From an uncultured Pseudomonadota bacterium (GTDB lineage: Bacteria; Myxococcota_A; UBA796; SXON01): a stretch of 37,404 nucleotides of DNA. Under the pieces are notes generated by a model. It made no database searches. It had not been told where the DNA came from and was given only the letters and a program-made list of their open reading frames with translations. The stretch is from the NCBI GenBank assembly GCA_903959175.1, contig CAJBVW010000061.1, positions 1-37,404 of the forward strand, read 5' to 3'. Shown here piece after piece: positions 8,484-17,440 of this stretch (position 1 is the first letter of the stretch; each line of letters starts with the position of its first letter). A program made the position numbers and the translations under genes.

Positions 8484-10480
8484 TGCAGTTTCAGGTCCTT
8501 TCGGTAGTATTGTGGCCTCGCGATTCTGCCCACAAGCCCCGGATCGTGGAGTTCGCGCCCGGTTGCGTGAACGTGATCACGGGGGCATCCAAGACCGGCA
8601 AGACCGCAATCGTCCCCATCATCGACTACTGCATGGGCGCTGAAAAGTGCGCCATCCCCGTGGAGACCATCCGTAACTGCACGAGTTGGTTCGGCGTAGT
8701 GGTGCAGACGACGCGCGGTCAGCTCCTCCTTGCCCGCCGCGAGCCGGGTGTGCAGAAGAGCACGTCCGACATGTTCGTGATCGAGGCGGAACGGGTGGTT
8801 GTTCCCGACGTCATCACCGAGAAGAACACGACTGCGGACGCCGTGAAGCATCGCCTGGACGAACTCGCAGGTCTGTCCCTCCTTGATTTTGACTTTGAGG
8901 GCCTTGGTAGTGGTTTCAAGGGTCGCCCGAGTTTTCGCGATCTCATGGCGTTCGTGTTTCAACCCCAGAACATCGTGGCCAACCCGGACGTCTTCTTCTA
9001 CAAGGCAGATACCTACGAGCACAGGGAGAAGCTCAAGACGATTTTCCCCTACGTGCTCAAGGCGGTGACCCCGCAGACGCTCGCCGCCCAGCATGAACTG
9101 GAAACGGTCCGCCGGGAACTGCTGAGGAAAGACCGCGAGTTGACGAATCTTCGTCGTGTGTCGGAGCGTTGGATCGCGGACCTGCAGGCGTGGGTGAGCC
9201 GCGGCCGCGAGCTGGGGCTCGTCACCGTGGCGGTTCCTGCCGGGGCAACCCGGGCACAGTTGGTCGCTGTTCTCCGTGACGCGGTCGGCAGGCGCCCGGA
9301 GATCTCAATGAACAGTGGCCAGGTCGAGGCTGCGGTCCAGGAGTTGAATGCGCTGGTGGAGGAGGATTCACGGGTAGCCGCTAGGCTCTCCGTGCTTCGG
9401 CGCCGGTACGGCGAGATGGAGCGGCTCAGGAAGACGGGCGACAGCTACGGTGCGGCCCTGCAAGTCCAGCGCGACCGGCTGGCGCTCGCGAGGTGGCTCC
9501 GGAGTCTGAGTGCGTCCGAGGGGGCCTGTCCGGTCTGTGAGGGACCGCTCGGGGACCCGCATCCGACTCTGGATGACCTTTGCGTCGCGCTTGACGCGGT
9601 GGAGAAAGAGGCCGTGGCCATTCGGGAGGTCCCCGTCTCGTTCGAGCGGGAAAGCCAGAGAGTGAAGGAAGAGATCGGTCAGGCGACGGAGCAGCTCAAG
9701 GCACTTTCTATCCGGATTTCCGCCCTCCAGAGCCACTCAAAGTCCGCGAACGAGCAGAAGTTTCGAAATGACGCTGCCAGCCGCTACGTCGGCGGCTTGG
9801 AGCAAGCCCTGCTCACGCACGACGCGGTCGATTCCGACAGCGAGCTCGCGCAGGAGGTGGCGGACCTCCGCGAGCGGCAAGCGGCGCTTCAACAGCAGCT
9901 CTCTGCGGCCGGCAGCAAGGGGCGGCTTGATCGCGCGCTGGGGAAGGTGGCTGCCCTCGCCGGTCAGCTCGTCCCGAAGCTGGATGCCGAGCGACCGAAC
10001 GATCCCGTTTCGCTGTCGCTCCCCGACCTTACCGTTCAGGTTCATGGGCTCGACCGGATCGACTACCTCTGGGAGATTGGCAGCGGCGCCAACTGGTTGT
10101 CCTACCACGTGGCATACTCGCTCGCGCTCCAGTGGTTCTTCCAGTCCGAGGGTTCGAGCCCGGTCCCCAGCTTTCTCGTCTACGATCAGCCGAGTCAGGT
10201 GTACTTTCCGCAACGCATCGCGGGGAAAGGTGGGTCCGACGCGGAATTGGACCCACACCTGCGCGACGAAGACGCCGCCGCGGTTCGGAAGGTTTTCGAG
10301 ACGATGGCGTTCGTCGTCGCGGAGTTGAAGGGTGGGCTCCAGGCGATTGTGTTGGATCATGCCGGAGCGGACGTGTGGGGTGGCGTGGTCGGGGTTCATC
10401 TCGTGGACGAGTGGCGACAAGGGATCAAGCTCATCCCCAGGGCGTGGCTGGCCGGGGCCAGCGAGCCTGAGACCGCTTGA
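8483..10480 (+). CDS. DUF3732-type ABC ATPase of the ABC-three-component system
   Basis: This 665-aa SMC/Rad50-like ABC ATPase is the sensor/motor of the ABC-3C module. The P-loop GASKTGKT is at residues 34-41, and the FVFQPQN Q-loop region is near 155-161. Two long coiled-coil arms flank a zinc-hook CPVC (C349, C352). The ABC signature region reads IGSGANW (532-538), and the Walker B region is LVYDQPSQVYFP with D568. The DQPS and GSGANW variants are hallmarks of the DUF3732 family rather than of Rad50 or SMC. The ATG start overlaps the middle-component stop. Known ABC-3C systems are proposed to sense invading nucleic acid and trigger an attached effector; the trigger here is unknown. Confidence 0.9.
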   Translation: MQFQVLSVVLWPRDSAHKPRIVEFAPGCVNVITGASKTGKTAIVPIIDYCMGAEKCAIPVETIRNCTSWFGVVVQTTRGQLLLARREPGVQKSTSDMFVIEAERVVVPDVITEKNTTADAVKHRLDELAGLSLLDFDFEGLGSGFKGRPSFRDLMAFVFQPQNIVANPDVFFYKADTYEHREKLKTIFPYVLKAVTPQTLAAQHELETVRRELLRKDRELTNLRRVSERWIADLQAWVSRGRELGLVTVAVPAGATRAQLVAVLRDAVGRRPEISMNSGQVEAAVQELNALVEEDSRVAARLSVLRRRYGEMERLRKTGDSYGAALQVQRDRLALARWLRSLSASEGACPVCEGPLGDPHPTLDDLCVALDAVEKEAVAIREVPVSFERESQRVKEEIGQATEQLKALSIRISALQSHSKSANEQKFRNDAASRYVGGLEQALLTHDAVDSDSELAQEVADLRERQAALQQQLSAAGSKGRLDRALGKVAALAGQLVPKLDAERPNDPVSLSLPDLTVQVHGLDRIDYLWEIGSGANWLSYHVAYSLALQWFFQSEGSSPVPSFLVYDQPSQVYFPQRIAGKGGSDAELDPHLRDEDAAAVRKVFETMAFVVAELKGGLQAIVLDHAGADVWGGVVGVHLVDEWRQGIKLIPRAWLAGASEPETA

Positions 10481-10505
10481 GGTCACCACGTCGCCAGGAG
10501 GCCCC

Positions 10506-11771
10506 GTGATCGCCCGCACTCATGTGCGTTGCCCTGGTTGTTCCAAGGTGATCGCCCTGCGTCTGAGCATCGGCGGGCCGGACACACAGCCGTTCTACTA
10601 TGTCTGCGTCGCGTGCGGCGTCGCCACTCGCGGGGCAATCGATGCCTCCGCACCGCCGAAGGTCGCGTTGAATCTTGAGGATGGCGAGCAGCTGTACCTC
10701 GACAAGGAACCGCCAGGCACCCAGGTCGTCACGGTTGATTCCAGTATTCCCCTACTCGGCAGCGCCAAGGAGATGTGGGACGTCGGGGGTTCGCCTTTCA
10801 TCTACCTGCACATGATCCTCGGGAATAGGCTCGACCTTTACGTGAAGGGGTCGGGCAAATTTCGAGGGCTGATCGAAGCCGACGGCAAGCGCATAGACCG
10901 CCTCATTACATACTACCTTGATAGAAACTGGTCCGCCTTCGACGCTGCGGTACCGGAGGTCTGGCCGGATCAGAACCTTCCAACGCTCGTTTGGCACCGC
11001 CACGACACGATGCACAGGCTCCTCGACCTCCTGACTGCCCCGGTGTGGACAGCGGATATCTATCCACGGATGAAGGAAGCTTGGAATAAGGTGCAGAATC
11101 CGGCCTGCGCGCACAGCGCCGCCCTTCTCGTCGCGACGCGCACCGCGGTTGCGACGTCGGAATTGATTGACCTTCAGAACGAGCTCTTCGATTGCTTTCG
11201 GTTGTGGATTCGCAGCCACGACGCGTGGATGCCGGGGTTCACCATGAACCTCATGCCGGAGCCACGGGCGCAGTATGGTGATCTGCGGGTGTATCGGGAT
11301 GACTTCCCCGCCCTCCGCGATCTGTACATCCGTGTATTTGAGGCCTGTCATTCCGCCCTTCCATTCCTGATGGGGCGGTTAAACGTGTCAACTCGCGGGT
11401 CCGTCGATGCGTTCGTCCACCCACCGGAGCTTTCCGCGAAGCGCCAGCCAAAGACGGTGGCGGCGTTCCATAAACTGACATCCTGGGAGCGTGCGCTGTA
11501 TCTCCGTGGGCTGCCCGTTTGGGAAACTGCCTGGACCGAGACCCTCGACCGAGGACTTCGGAACAAGATTGGTCACGCAAAGGTCCGGCACCATCTGCAG
11601 TCTGGGGAACTTCGCGTCCAAGGCGAGGATTCGGTGCCGTACTCGGCGTTTCTAGCGAAAACTCACTTGCTCATTATTCCGCTGCTCGCGGTGATGAACG
11701 CCGTGAAATTGACGCTGATCCACGGGGCGATGCTGGACGATCAGGACGCCGCTCGAAACAAGCAACTCTGA
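10506..11771 (+). CDS. Zinc-ribbon protein with HEPN-like RNxxxH motif
   Basis: This 421-aa protein starts at a GTG preceded by AGGAGG (10496-10501). That start puts a treble-clef-like zinc ribbon at the N-terminus: C9-x2-C12 and C34-x2-C37. The rest is helical. Near the C-terminus LRNKIGHA provides R352-N353-x3-H357, the RNxxxH core that marks HEPN-type RNases and HEPN-like domains. The gene follows the ABC ATPase by 25 bases and is probably in the same operon, so it may be an additional effector. I do not recognise the family as a whole. RNase activity is inferred from one motif, and HEPN-like domains can be non-catalytic. Confidence 0.75.
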   Translation: MIARTHVRCPGCSKVIALRLSIGGPDTQPFYYVCVACGVATRGAIDASAPPKVALNLEDGEQLYLDKEPPGTQVVTVDSSIPLLGSAKEMWDVGGSPFIYLHMILGNRLDLYVKGSGKFRGLIEADGKRIDRLITYYLDRNWSAFDAAVPEVWPDQNLPTLVWHRHDTMHRLLDLLTAPVWTADIYPRMKEAWNKVQNPACAHSAALLVATRTAVATSELIDLQNELFDCFRLWIRSHDAWMPGFTMNLMPEPRAQYGDLRVYRDDFPALRDLYIRVFEACHSALPFLMGRLNVSTRGSVDAFVHPPELSAKRQPKTVAAFHKLTSWERALYLRGLPVWETAWTETLDRGLRNKIGHAKVRHHLQSGELRVQGEDSVPYSAFLAKTHLLIIPLLAVMNAVKLTLIHGAMLDDQDAARNKQL

Positions 11772-11857
11772 TCTACGCCGCCCGAGCCGTTGCGAAGGCG
11801 CACGGTGGGAACGAGGCGCTTCCACGCCGCTCCGAGCTGAGATTTTCTTATTTTATG

Positions 11858-11874
11858 CCCGGTACTTCGCCGGG
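11858..11874. terminator. Possible hairpin between convergent genes
   Basis: A 5-bp stem (CCCGG and CCGGG around a 7-base loop) lies between two convergent genes. A T-rich stretch is on its left side, so for plus-strand transcripts the T-run comes before rather than after the stem. Use as an intrinsic terminator is only weakly supported. Confidence 0.2.
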
Positions 11875-11898
11875 GAGGCCGGCAGGCGTCACGTAGCC

Positions 11899-12726
11899 CT
11901 ATTCCCTACCCGATGTCGATAGGATCAATTCCCACAAGACGCCGCCGTTGCCGGCCACGAGCTCCAGGCAATCGTTGTAGTCCTGCTTCGTGAGCACGTC
12001 TGTGTGGGCTGCCCGGTTGCGGTATCGGGTGGTGAGTTCCTCGATGGCTGCGAGCCCACCATCGGCGCGCGTGAGCCAGTCTGCTTTCGGCCACCGCCTC
12101 GAGACTGCGTGAAATGCCCTCACCAGGGGGCTCGACGCGGCCCTAACCTTCGAGTTTTCGGCCGTCTGGAGCGCGTGACGTACGCTTCCGATGGACGGTG
12201 GCGTTGGGTGTCGGCCGGAGCAATAGCGAGCCAGACTTCCGAGGTCCTTGTCGATGATGTCGCTGGACAGGTCGACTCCGCTGCAAGCGGCCCTCAGCGG
12301 CTCCACAACGCGGTGCACGAGTTCGACCTCGAACGCCTTGCCCAGGCCGATCACAGCCGCGGACCAATCGAGGTCGGTGTGCCCCGATAGCCCCTCCGCG
12401 ACCACTTTCGACGTCGCCAGAAACCGAAGGCCAGCCGCCGTGAGTAGCCTCGCTTGAGCACGACGTACCAGAAGCAGCCTCGACGCAGCTTCCACATCCT
12501 CTCTGGACGCGAGCTCCAACAGGCGGTCCGCGAGCTTGGAGGCCTTCTCCTCGACGGGGTCCGCCCCCGCCTTGATGTCGTGCAGAGCGACTAAGCGACC
12601 GTAGCAACCGTTGCACAAGAGGCTCGACCAGGAGCCGTTCGCGACGGTCACCAACTTCGACGTCTTCGCCTGATGGCACCTGAAGCAGGCGAAAGAACAA
12701 GACGACGCCAGCCGGTACTGCTGCAT
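11899..12726 (-). CDS. Zinc-ribbon protein with HEPN-like RNxxxH motif (leftward)
   Basis: This 275-aa protein faces the defence operon. An N-terminal four-cysteine zinc ribbon (C14-x2-C17, C38-x2-C41) is followed by helices. The segment DLDWSAAVIGLGKAFEVEL resembles the 'K-A-x-E-x-E-L' helix seen in many HEPN-like proteins, and YRNRAAHT gives R236-N237-x3-H241. I chose the ATG at 12724-12726, which puts the zinc ribbon at the N-terminus. The frame stays open upstream to 12921, but that 65-residue extension is Gly/Arg/Ser-rich and looks non-coding. The architecture matches the 421-aa gene at 10506, although the sequences are clearly different. The function is probably RNA-related or toxin-like and is inferred. 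Confidence 0.7.
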   Translation of the reverse strand: MQQYRLASSCSFACFRCHQAKTSKLVTVANGSWSSLLCNGCYGRLVALHDIKAGADPVEEKASKLADRLLELASREDVEAASRLLLVRRAQARLLTAAGLRFLATSKVVAEGLSGHTDLDWSAAVIGLGKAFEVELVHRVVEPLRAACSGVDLSSDIIDKDLGSLARYCSGRHPTPPSIGSVRHALQTAENSKVRAASSPLVRAFHAVSRRWPKADWLTRADGGLAAIEELTTRYRNRAAHTDVLTKQDYNDCLELVAGNGGVLWELILSTSGRE

Positions 12727-12862
12727 CGGCCCCCGCGAGGGGTAGGTCTTGGCGATCTCGTAGCGCGCAGGCACGGTCCCATGTACCGCGGAACCGAGAC
12801 GGCCGCCGTGACGCGCGTGTCGAGGAGCGCCGGTGAATCGTGCCGAACCGGCCGAAGTTACG

Positions 12863-15361
12863 TCACCCCCCGAACGCCCCCTGCACGATCCCGAGCAGCG
12901 CCCCCCGGTTCCGCCCCACAAACCCCTCGATGTACGCCGCCTCCACCCCCACCGGCGGCCTCGCCCGCAGCACCCCGATGGCCACCTCGAGTAGCCGCTC
13001 CGCCCGCGAGCTCGCGCCGGGCAACGTGGCGACCGGCTCCAGCGCCATCCGCCCCGCCGCGCGCTCGCGCTCCCGCACCATCGCCGCGTTTGCCGCCTTC
13101 TCGGTCTTCACCGCCTCCCGCGCCGCAGCGAGCTGCCGCTCAAGCTTCGCGATCCGCCGCGCGTCCTCGTTCTCCCGCTCGGGGAGCCGGAGCAGCTTCG
13201 TCGCCAGGACGGCGATCGCCGGGAGCAGGTGCGCGGTTGCCGCCCCGAGATCTTCCCTCCTCGAAACGAACTCTTCCGTGTGGCCCTCCCCCATGAGGCC
13301 ATCGAGATGCGTCAGCTCGTGGACGGCCACGCCGTGCAGGAACGCCGCCAGCGCGAGCGGGCGCTCGCGGTGGGCCTTCACAACCTGCGCCATCCGGTCC
13401 GGGTGGATGAATACGAACCGGCGACCCCCGGGCCGTTCGACGGCCTCGGCGACCACGTTGTCGTCGAGCACGAAGCCCGGCCGGAACGTGCGGCGGATGC
13501 GGGCCTCGGTCGCCACCATGCGGAGCGTGCCGTCCCATGCGAGCAGAAAAGGCACCCACTTCGCGTAGTTCTTCCGAAAGCGCCGCGCTCGATCGCGGTC
13601 GTAGGTCCTCTTGCTGATCCGCATCCCGGCGAAGCGACCGAACGGGTTCTTGATCCGGCGCTCGGCCTTGTCCAGCTGCTTCGCCCACGACGGCGTGATC
13701 GCGTCCAACGCGCTCGTCGCCTTCGACACGGCGACCGCCTGGATGAGCCCGCCGCCGCCGGGCGCGAGCGCCGCCTCGGCCGCCCGGTCGATGGCCGCCT
13801 CGACGGCCTGGGTCTGCCAGCCGTCGAGCTGCTGCCCGGCCTCGGCGCGGCGGAGCGCCTGGTCCACCTGCTCGGTGACGATGACGACGCGCACCCCACC
13901 CGCCGCCTTGCCCTGGTCGTCGGCGCTGGTGAGCATCGCGCGGAGCACCCCAGCGGCCCGCACGTCGGACGGCGCGGCGATGTCGGCAGCCAGCCCGCCG
14001 CCGCCGGCCGCGACCTCCATCCCGGCGGGCAACACCCAGCCGCGCTCGGGCGCATCCCCCTCGGCGACGGCCTTGGTGCCGCGCGGAGCGGCCGAGGCGG
14101 TGACCTCCTCGACGCCGCCGTACTTGGCTTGCTCCCCGTAGAAGTCTCGGATTCCCCCGGCAGCCTCGGCGATGGCCCGCTGCACGTCGGCGTCCCCGAA
14201 CGCTGCTGCCATCTGGTCGGCGATCTCGGTGCCGCCGGTGTCGTCGTCGCCCTCGGGGTCGATCCACTCGTCCTCCTCGCTCTTGCCGACCGACTCGTTC
14301 TCGCGCTCGACGTCGTCGACCACGTCGGAGAAGGTCCACGCAGCCTGGTCCTGCAACCCGTCACGAGCCGCGTTCATCGGGTAGCCCCGCGCCCCCGGGC
14401 GCACGGTCGTGGAGAAGTCCACCACCACGTCTGCCTTGAGCCCGCCGCGCTGCGATGGGATCTTCACCTGGAACAAGCCGCCCAAACGCAGGTAGTACGC
14501 CCCGCCGCGGTCGCCGGGTGCGCGGCGGTACGCCTTCACTGCGGCCGTCGTGCCCTCTCCCCACGATCCCTCGACGCTCACGCGGGAGCCGCCTCGGCGG
14601 CTGAACATCGGCTTCACCTCGACGCCGTTGAACGTGAGGCGGATGCCGGGGAGGTCGTTCGCGGCGAGCAGCTCCTTGAGGCGGTCCTCGATGCCGACGT
14701 AGACGCCGCGCGCGCGATCCCAATACCGGATCGAGTCGGGGTCGATGTCGTAGACGGTGAGCATCGTGCCGTCGCGGCGCTCGGCGTCGTACACTTGCAC
14801 CTCGGCGTCCGCCCCATCGGCGATGGCGAGGTTGTCCCGGGTGTGCATCCGCCACTTGAACGAGCGACTGACCCCGAGGATCACCGCCTTCGCGACGCCG
14901 AACCCGCCCGCGGCCTCGCTCGAGTCGGTGGCGTCGCGCTTCCCGCTGTCGCCGATCGACAGGAACTTGCCGATGATGGTGTCGGCGTCCATGCCGATTC
15001 CGTTATCGGCGAAGGACAAGGATCGTTCGGCGGCGTCCCATACCACGGCGAAGTACCCGTCCTCGGGCCTCAGCTTCCGAGCGCGGATCGCAGCCTTGAC
15101 GGCATCGATCGAGTTCTGCAAGGCTTCACGGGTCGCCAACCACGGTAGATCGCCAGATTTGTAAACGGCTTTGGTGAAGTAGCCCCACAGCACAGACACG
15201 TTGGCCGACGGGCGGCCGGACGCCTTCGCCGTCATCGCCTCGCGGATCTCGGGCACGCCGCCGAGCTCGCGCCGGAGGGCCATGTGGTCGATGCGGACGC
15301 GGGCGACGGCCTTCTGGGCGCCGGGCGCGGGCATGGGGTGGGAGCAGGGGCACACGCTCAC
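12863..15361 (-). CDS. GHKL (Hsp90-like) ATPase with HExxH metalloprotease-like segment and C-terminal shared tag
   Basis: This 832-aa protein has three parts. The N-terminal GHKL ATPase shows the N-box REALQNSIDAV (E79, N83), the G1 box DNGIGM (119-124) and a Gly-rich lid GGFGVAK (about 152-158). The middle is Ala/Gly-rich with a linker, followed by a basic region. Residues 681-685 are HELTH, followed by GEGHTEEF, a zinc-protease-like HExxH with a possible third ligand. The last 50 residues carry the tag RPPVGVEAAYIEGFVGRN (801-818), also found in the cytosine methylase and the DarB-like protein of this window. The GTG start has GGAGGT four bases upstream. The exact role is unknown; a Hsp90/MutL/MORC-like remodeller acting with a peptidase is one possibility. 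Confidence 0.85.
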   Translation of the reverse strand: MSVCPCSHPMPAPGAQKAVARVRIDHMALRRELGGVPEIREAMTAKASGRPSANVSVLWGYFTKAVYKSGDLPWLATREALQNSIDAVKAAIRARKLRPEDGYFAVVWDAAERSLSFADNGIGMDADTIIGKFLSIGDSGKRDATDSSEAAGGFGVAKAVILGVSRSFKWRMHTRDNLAIADGADAEVQVYDAERRDGTMLTVYDIDPDSIRYWDRARGVYVGIEDRLKELLAANDLPGIRLTFNGVEVKPMFSRRGGSRVSVEGSWGEGTTAAVKAYRRAPGDRGGAYYLRLGGLFQVKIPSQRGGLKADVVVDFSTTVRPGARGYPMNAARDGLQDQAAWTFSDVVDDVERENESVGKSEEDEWIDPEGDDDTGGTEIADQMAAAFGDADVQRAIAEAAGGIRDFYGEQAKYGGVEEVTASAAPRGTKAVAEGDAPERGWVLPAGMEVAAGGGGLAADIAAPSDVRAAGVLRAMLTSADDQGKAAGGVRVVIVTEQVDQALRRAEAGQQLDGWQTQAVEAAIDRAAEAALAPGGGGLIQAVAVSKATSALDAITPSWAKQLDKAERRIKNPFGRFAGMRISKRTYDRDRARRFRKNYAKWVPFLLAWDGTLRMVATEARIRRTFRPGFVLDDNVVAEAVERPGGRRFVFIHPDRMAQVVKAHRERPLALAAFLHGVAVHELTHLDGLMGEGHTEEFVSRREDLGAATAHLLPAIAVLATKLLRLPERENEDARRIAKLERQLAAAREAVKTEKAANAAMVRERERAAGRMALEPVATLPGASSRAERLLEVAIGVLRARPPVGVEAAYIEGFVGRNRGALLGIVQGAFGG

Positions 15362-15408
15362 GTCGACCTCCAGTCGCCCGACGAGGATCGGGCGGCTACT
15401 GTGGGTAA

Positions 15409-15726
15409 ATGTTGGGTAGCAGCCTCCGAGCCAGCTTTCTCGTGGTCGCTTTCGCGTCCGCTGGCTGCACCCCCACGCGAGTTTGCGAGGGCGACGACTG
15501 CGCCTGCTCGTCCGACGACGAATGCATCATCGGTTGTCAGCCCGACCCGGAGTTGCGGGGTTGCGACTGCACGAACGGGTTCCCCGTGCCCGAGAATGGT
15601 CACGAAGGCGAAGAAGGCTGCGGCGAGATGGAATGCATGGCCGCCATGTGCGCGGATTGGACCGAGTACGAAGCTCGGTGCAGCTTCGGCCGGTGTGTTG
15701 GCGTCCCCGTGAGGGACCACCCGTAG
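15409..15726 (+). CDS. Small cysteine-rich lipoprotein
   Basis: This 105-aa protein has a short signal peptide ending in a lipobox (ASAGC, Cys about residue 20). The mature part is rich in cysteine and acidic residues (CEGDDCACSSDDEC, GCDC, and further Cys pairs). Such small Cys-rich lipoproteins are common in Myxococcota-like genomes. It is transcribed away from the GHKL gene and converges on the methylase. It may be cargo or an accidental neighbour of the element. I cannot assign a function. Confidence 0.65.
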   Translation: MLGSSLRASFLVVAFASAGCTPTRVCEGDDCACSSDDECIIGCQPDPELRGCDCTNGFPVPENGHEGEEGCGEMECMAAMCADWTEYEARCSFGRCVGVPVRDHP

Positions 15727-15758
15727 CTCCTGCCCACGGTCATCGTGGCCGGTGATCT

Positions 15759-16781
15759 TCACGCGGACCTCCGGTGGAGCGCGTGGGAGATGAGCGCACG
15801 GAGGTACCCGGCATTCCGCCCGATGAAGGCGTCGATGTCGTCAGGGTCGACGCCCCACGGCGGGCGGGCGCGCACGCCGGCGACGACGGCCGTGAGCACC
15901 CGTTCGATCCGCGATGCGACCGCCGGGAGGCTCTCCCGCACCGTGGACGCCCCCTCCTCGGCAGCGCGCACGGCGCGGGCGACGACCGCAGCGAGCATCG
16001 GTGGGACGGCGTTCCCGACCTGGCGGTACCGGGACTCGACATCGCCAACGAAGGGGTAGCCCTCGGGAAACGTCTGGAGCGTGGCGCACTCGCCGAGGGT
16101 GAGCTTCCGACGGGCTCCGTGCGTGGCAATCGCGAGCGCGTCGCTCGCGTTGTTCAGCTTTGCCCACCAACTCGGGTCGGTCGGTCGCCCCTTCCACTCG
16201 TTGGTCATCACGCACGGCGACGGCCGATCCCACGCCACCGCAATCGCATCCCGCATCGTTCGGCGCGACGAGCTCGGCTCGGGCGGGGACACGGGCCGGG
16301 GACCGGCGATCACGAACAGGCGCGTCCGGCTCTGGGCGACGCCGTGGTCCGCCGCGTTGAGCACCCAGACCGCGACGTGGGCGAACATCGCGCGCAGTTC
16401 GGGTACAACGACGCGCTCGACGTAGCTCCGCGCGTTCTTCACGTTCTCGAAGATCGCCCAACGGGGGCGGACAATGCGCGTCACCCGAAGGGTCCACGGC
16501 CACCCGTTCCGGGCCACGTCCTCCTCGCCCTTCAGCCCGGCGTGCTGGTTCGCGCTCGACCACGCCTGGCAGGGCGGAGACGCCCACAACACGTCGATGG
16601 TCCCGGCGAGCGCGGCGTAGTCGAGGTCGCGCACGTCGGCCTCGACGGCGGGGAAACCGGCGGCCCGGAGCGTGGCGGCAGCCGAGGCGTCACGCTCAAC
16701 GCAGGCAACGTGCTCGAACCCGGCGTCGTGGAGCCCGAGCGCCGCGCCCCCGGCACCGGCGAACAGGTCGAGCACCCTCAC
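15759..16781 (-). CDS. C5-cytosine DNA methyltransferase with C-terminal shared tag
   Basis: This 340-aa Dcm-type enzyme transfers a methyl group from SAM to C5 of cytosine. Motif I DLFAGAGG (5-12), motif IV SPPCQ with catalytic C71, motif VI ENV (112-114), motif VIII QSRTR (150-154) and motif X GNAVPP (256-261) are all present. The target-recognition region between VIII and X is short. I chose the GTG at 16781, which gives the usual (V/M)RVLDLFAG start and has GAGGTG just upstream; a GTG at 16853 is the longer alternative. After motif X the protein adds about 75 residues ending in RPPWGVDPDDIDAFIGRN (306-323), homologous to the tags of the GHKL and DarB-like proteins. No cognate restriction enzyme is adjacent, so a protective role for the element is likely. 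Confidence 0.92.
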   Translation of the reverse strand: MRVLDLFAGAGGAALGLHDAGFEHVACVERDASAAATLRAAGFPAVEADVRDLDYAALAGTIDVLWASPPCQAWSSANQHAGLKGEEDVARNGWPWTLRVTRIVRPRWAIFENVKNARSYVERVVVPELRAMFAHVAVWVLNAADHGVAQSRTRLFVIAGPRPVSPPEPSSSRRTMRDAIAVAWDRPSPCVMTNEWKGRPTDPSWWAKLNNASDALAIATHGARRKLTLGECATLQTFPEGYPFVGDVESRYRQVGNAVPPMLAAVVARAVRAAEEGASTVRESLPAVASRIERVLTAVVAGVRARPPWGVDPDDIDAFIGRNAGYLRALISHALHRRSA

Positions 16782-16973
16782 GACGCACCTCGGCCGCGCG
16801 CGGGATGCGCGAGCGGCGACGGGTTGCGACGGAGGAAAGCGAACATGATTCACTCACGACTCGAAGGCGTAGGAGGGCCCACGAGCCCTGTTGGCGGGGG
16901 CGGGAGGGGTCCGGGATGGCCCGCTCGCCGACCCCGAGGAAGGGCCCGTGGCGCAGTTTTCCGAGGGGGTGGG

Positions 16974-17399
16974 TCAGGACGGGATGAAGCCTCGCTCACG
17001 CGCCTCGGCGAGGTGGCCGCTGGCCTCCCTCAGCCGGTCCACCGCCATCTGGAGCGCCGACGTGGACGTGCGTGGCCGGGGGAACTGGAGAGCGCAGACG
17101 CCCCGGATGAACATGGCGAGCAGGTCGTCGCGAACGTCCTCCGGCCCGAGGTCTTCGAGATCGCTGCACGGGTGAGTCTCCAGCGCCCGAAGAAGTGCCG
17201 TCGCGACGAAGTCGTGCTTGTACGGCCCGCTCTCGGGTCCGAAGGTGCGCTCCGCCAGCTCCATCAGGTCGCGGAGCAGCGGCCAGAACCACGGCGGGAG
17301 ATCGACCATCGAGAGGTCCCACGGCGGTGGGGGCGGAGGTTCGACGGTGAGCGTTGCGGAGCGGCGGTAGTTCGCGCCGCCGGGGAGGTTCGGATTCAT
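16974..17399 (-). CDS. Small unrecognised protein of the helicase operon
   Basis: This 141-aa protein starts at an ATG at 17397-17399 with AAGGA upstream. It has a Pro-rich N-terminus (PPPPPPWDL) then PPWFWPLLRDLMELAERTF, an amphipathic Trp-rich helix, and a mostly helical acidic C-terminus. No signal peptide, metal site or known domain is evident. It lies between the lysozyme-like gene and the cytosine methylase, in the same direction as both. The frame remains open upstream through the lysozyme gene, but that upstream part is an Arg/Pro-rich shadow. Function unknown. Confidence 0.65.
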   Translation of the reverse strand: MNPNLPGGANYRRSATLTVEPPPPPPWDLSMVDLPPWFWPLLRDLMELAERTFGPESGPYKHDFVATALLRALETHPCSDLEDLGPEDVRDDLLAMFIRGVCALQFPRPRTSTSALQMAVDRLREASGHLAEARERGFIPS

Positions 17400-17440
17400 G
17401 GCGTTGGTCCTTGGGGTGGGGGTGAGATCGGCAGAGAGAG

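Noticed and set aside
12727-12921. N-terminal extension of the leftward zinc-ribbon gene
   Set aside because: The 65 added residues are Gly/Arg/Ser-rich without a domain, and the ATG at 12726 puts the zinc ribbon at the N-terminus as in the 421-aa protein.
13229-15148. Long plus-strand open frame opposite the GHKL gene
   Set aside because: It is antisense to a gene with clear ATPase motifs, and its sequence shows only composition bias of GC-rich DNA.
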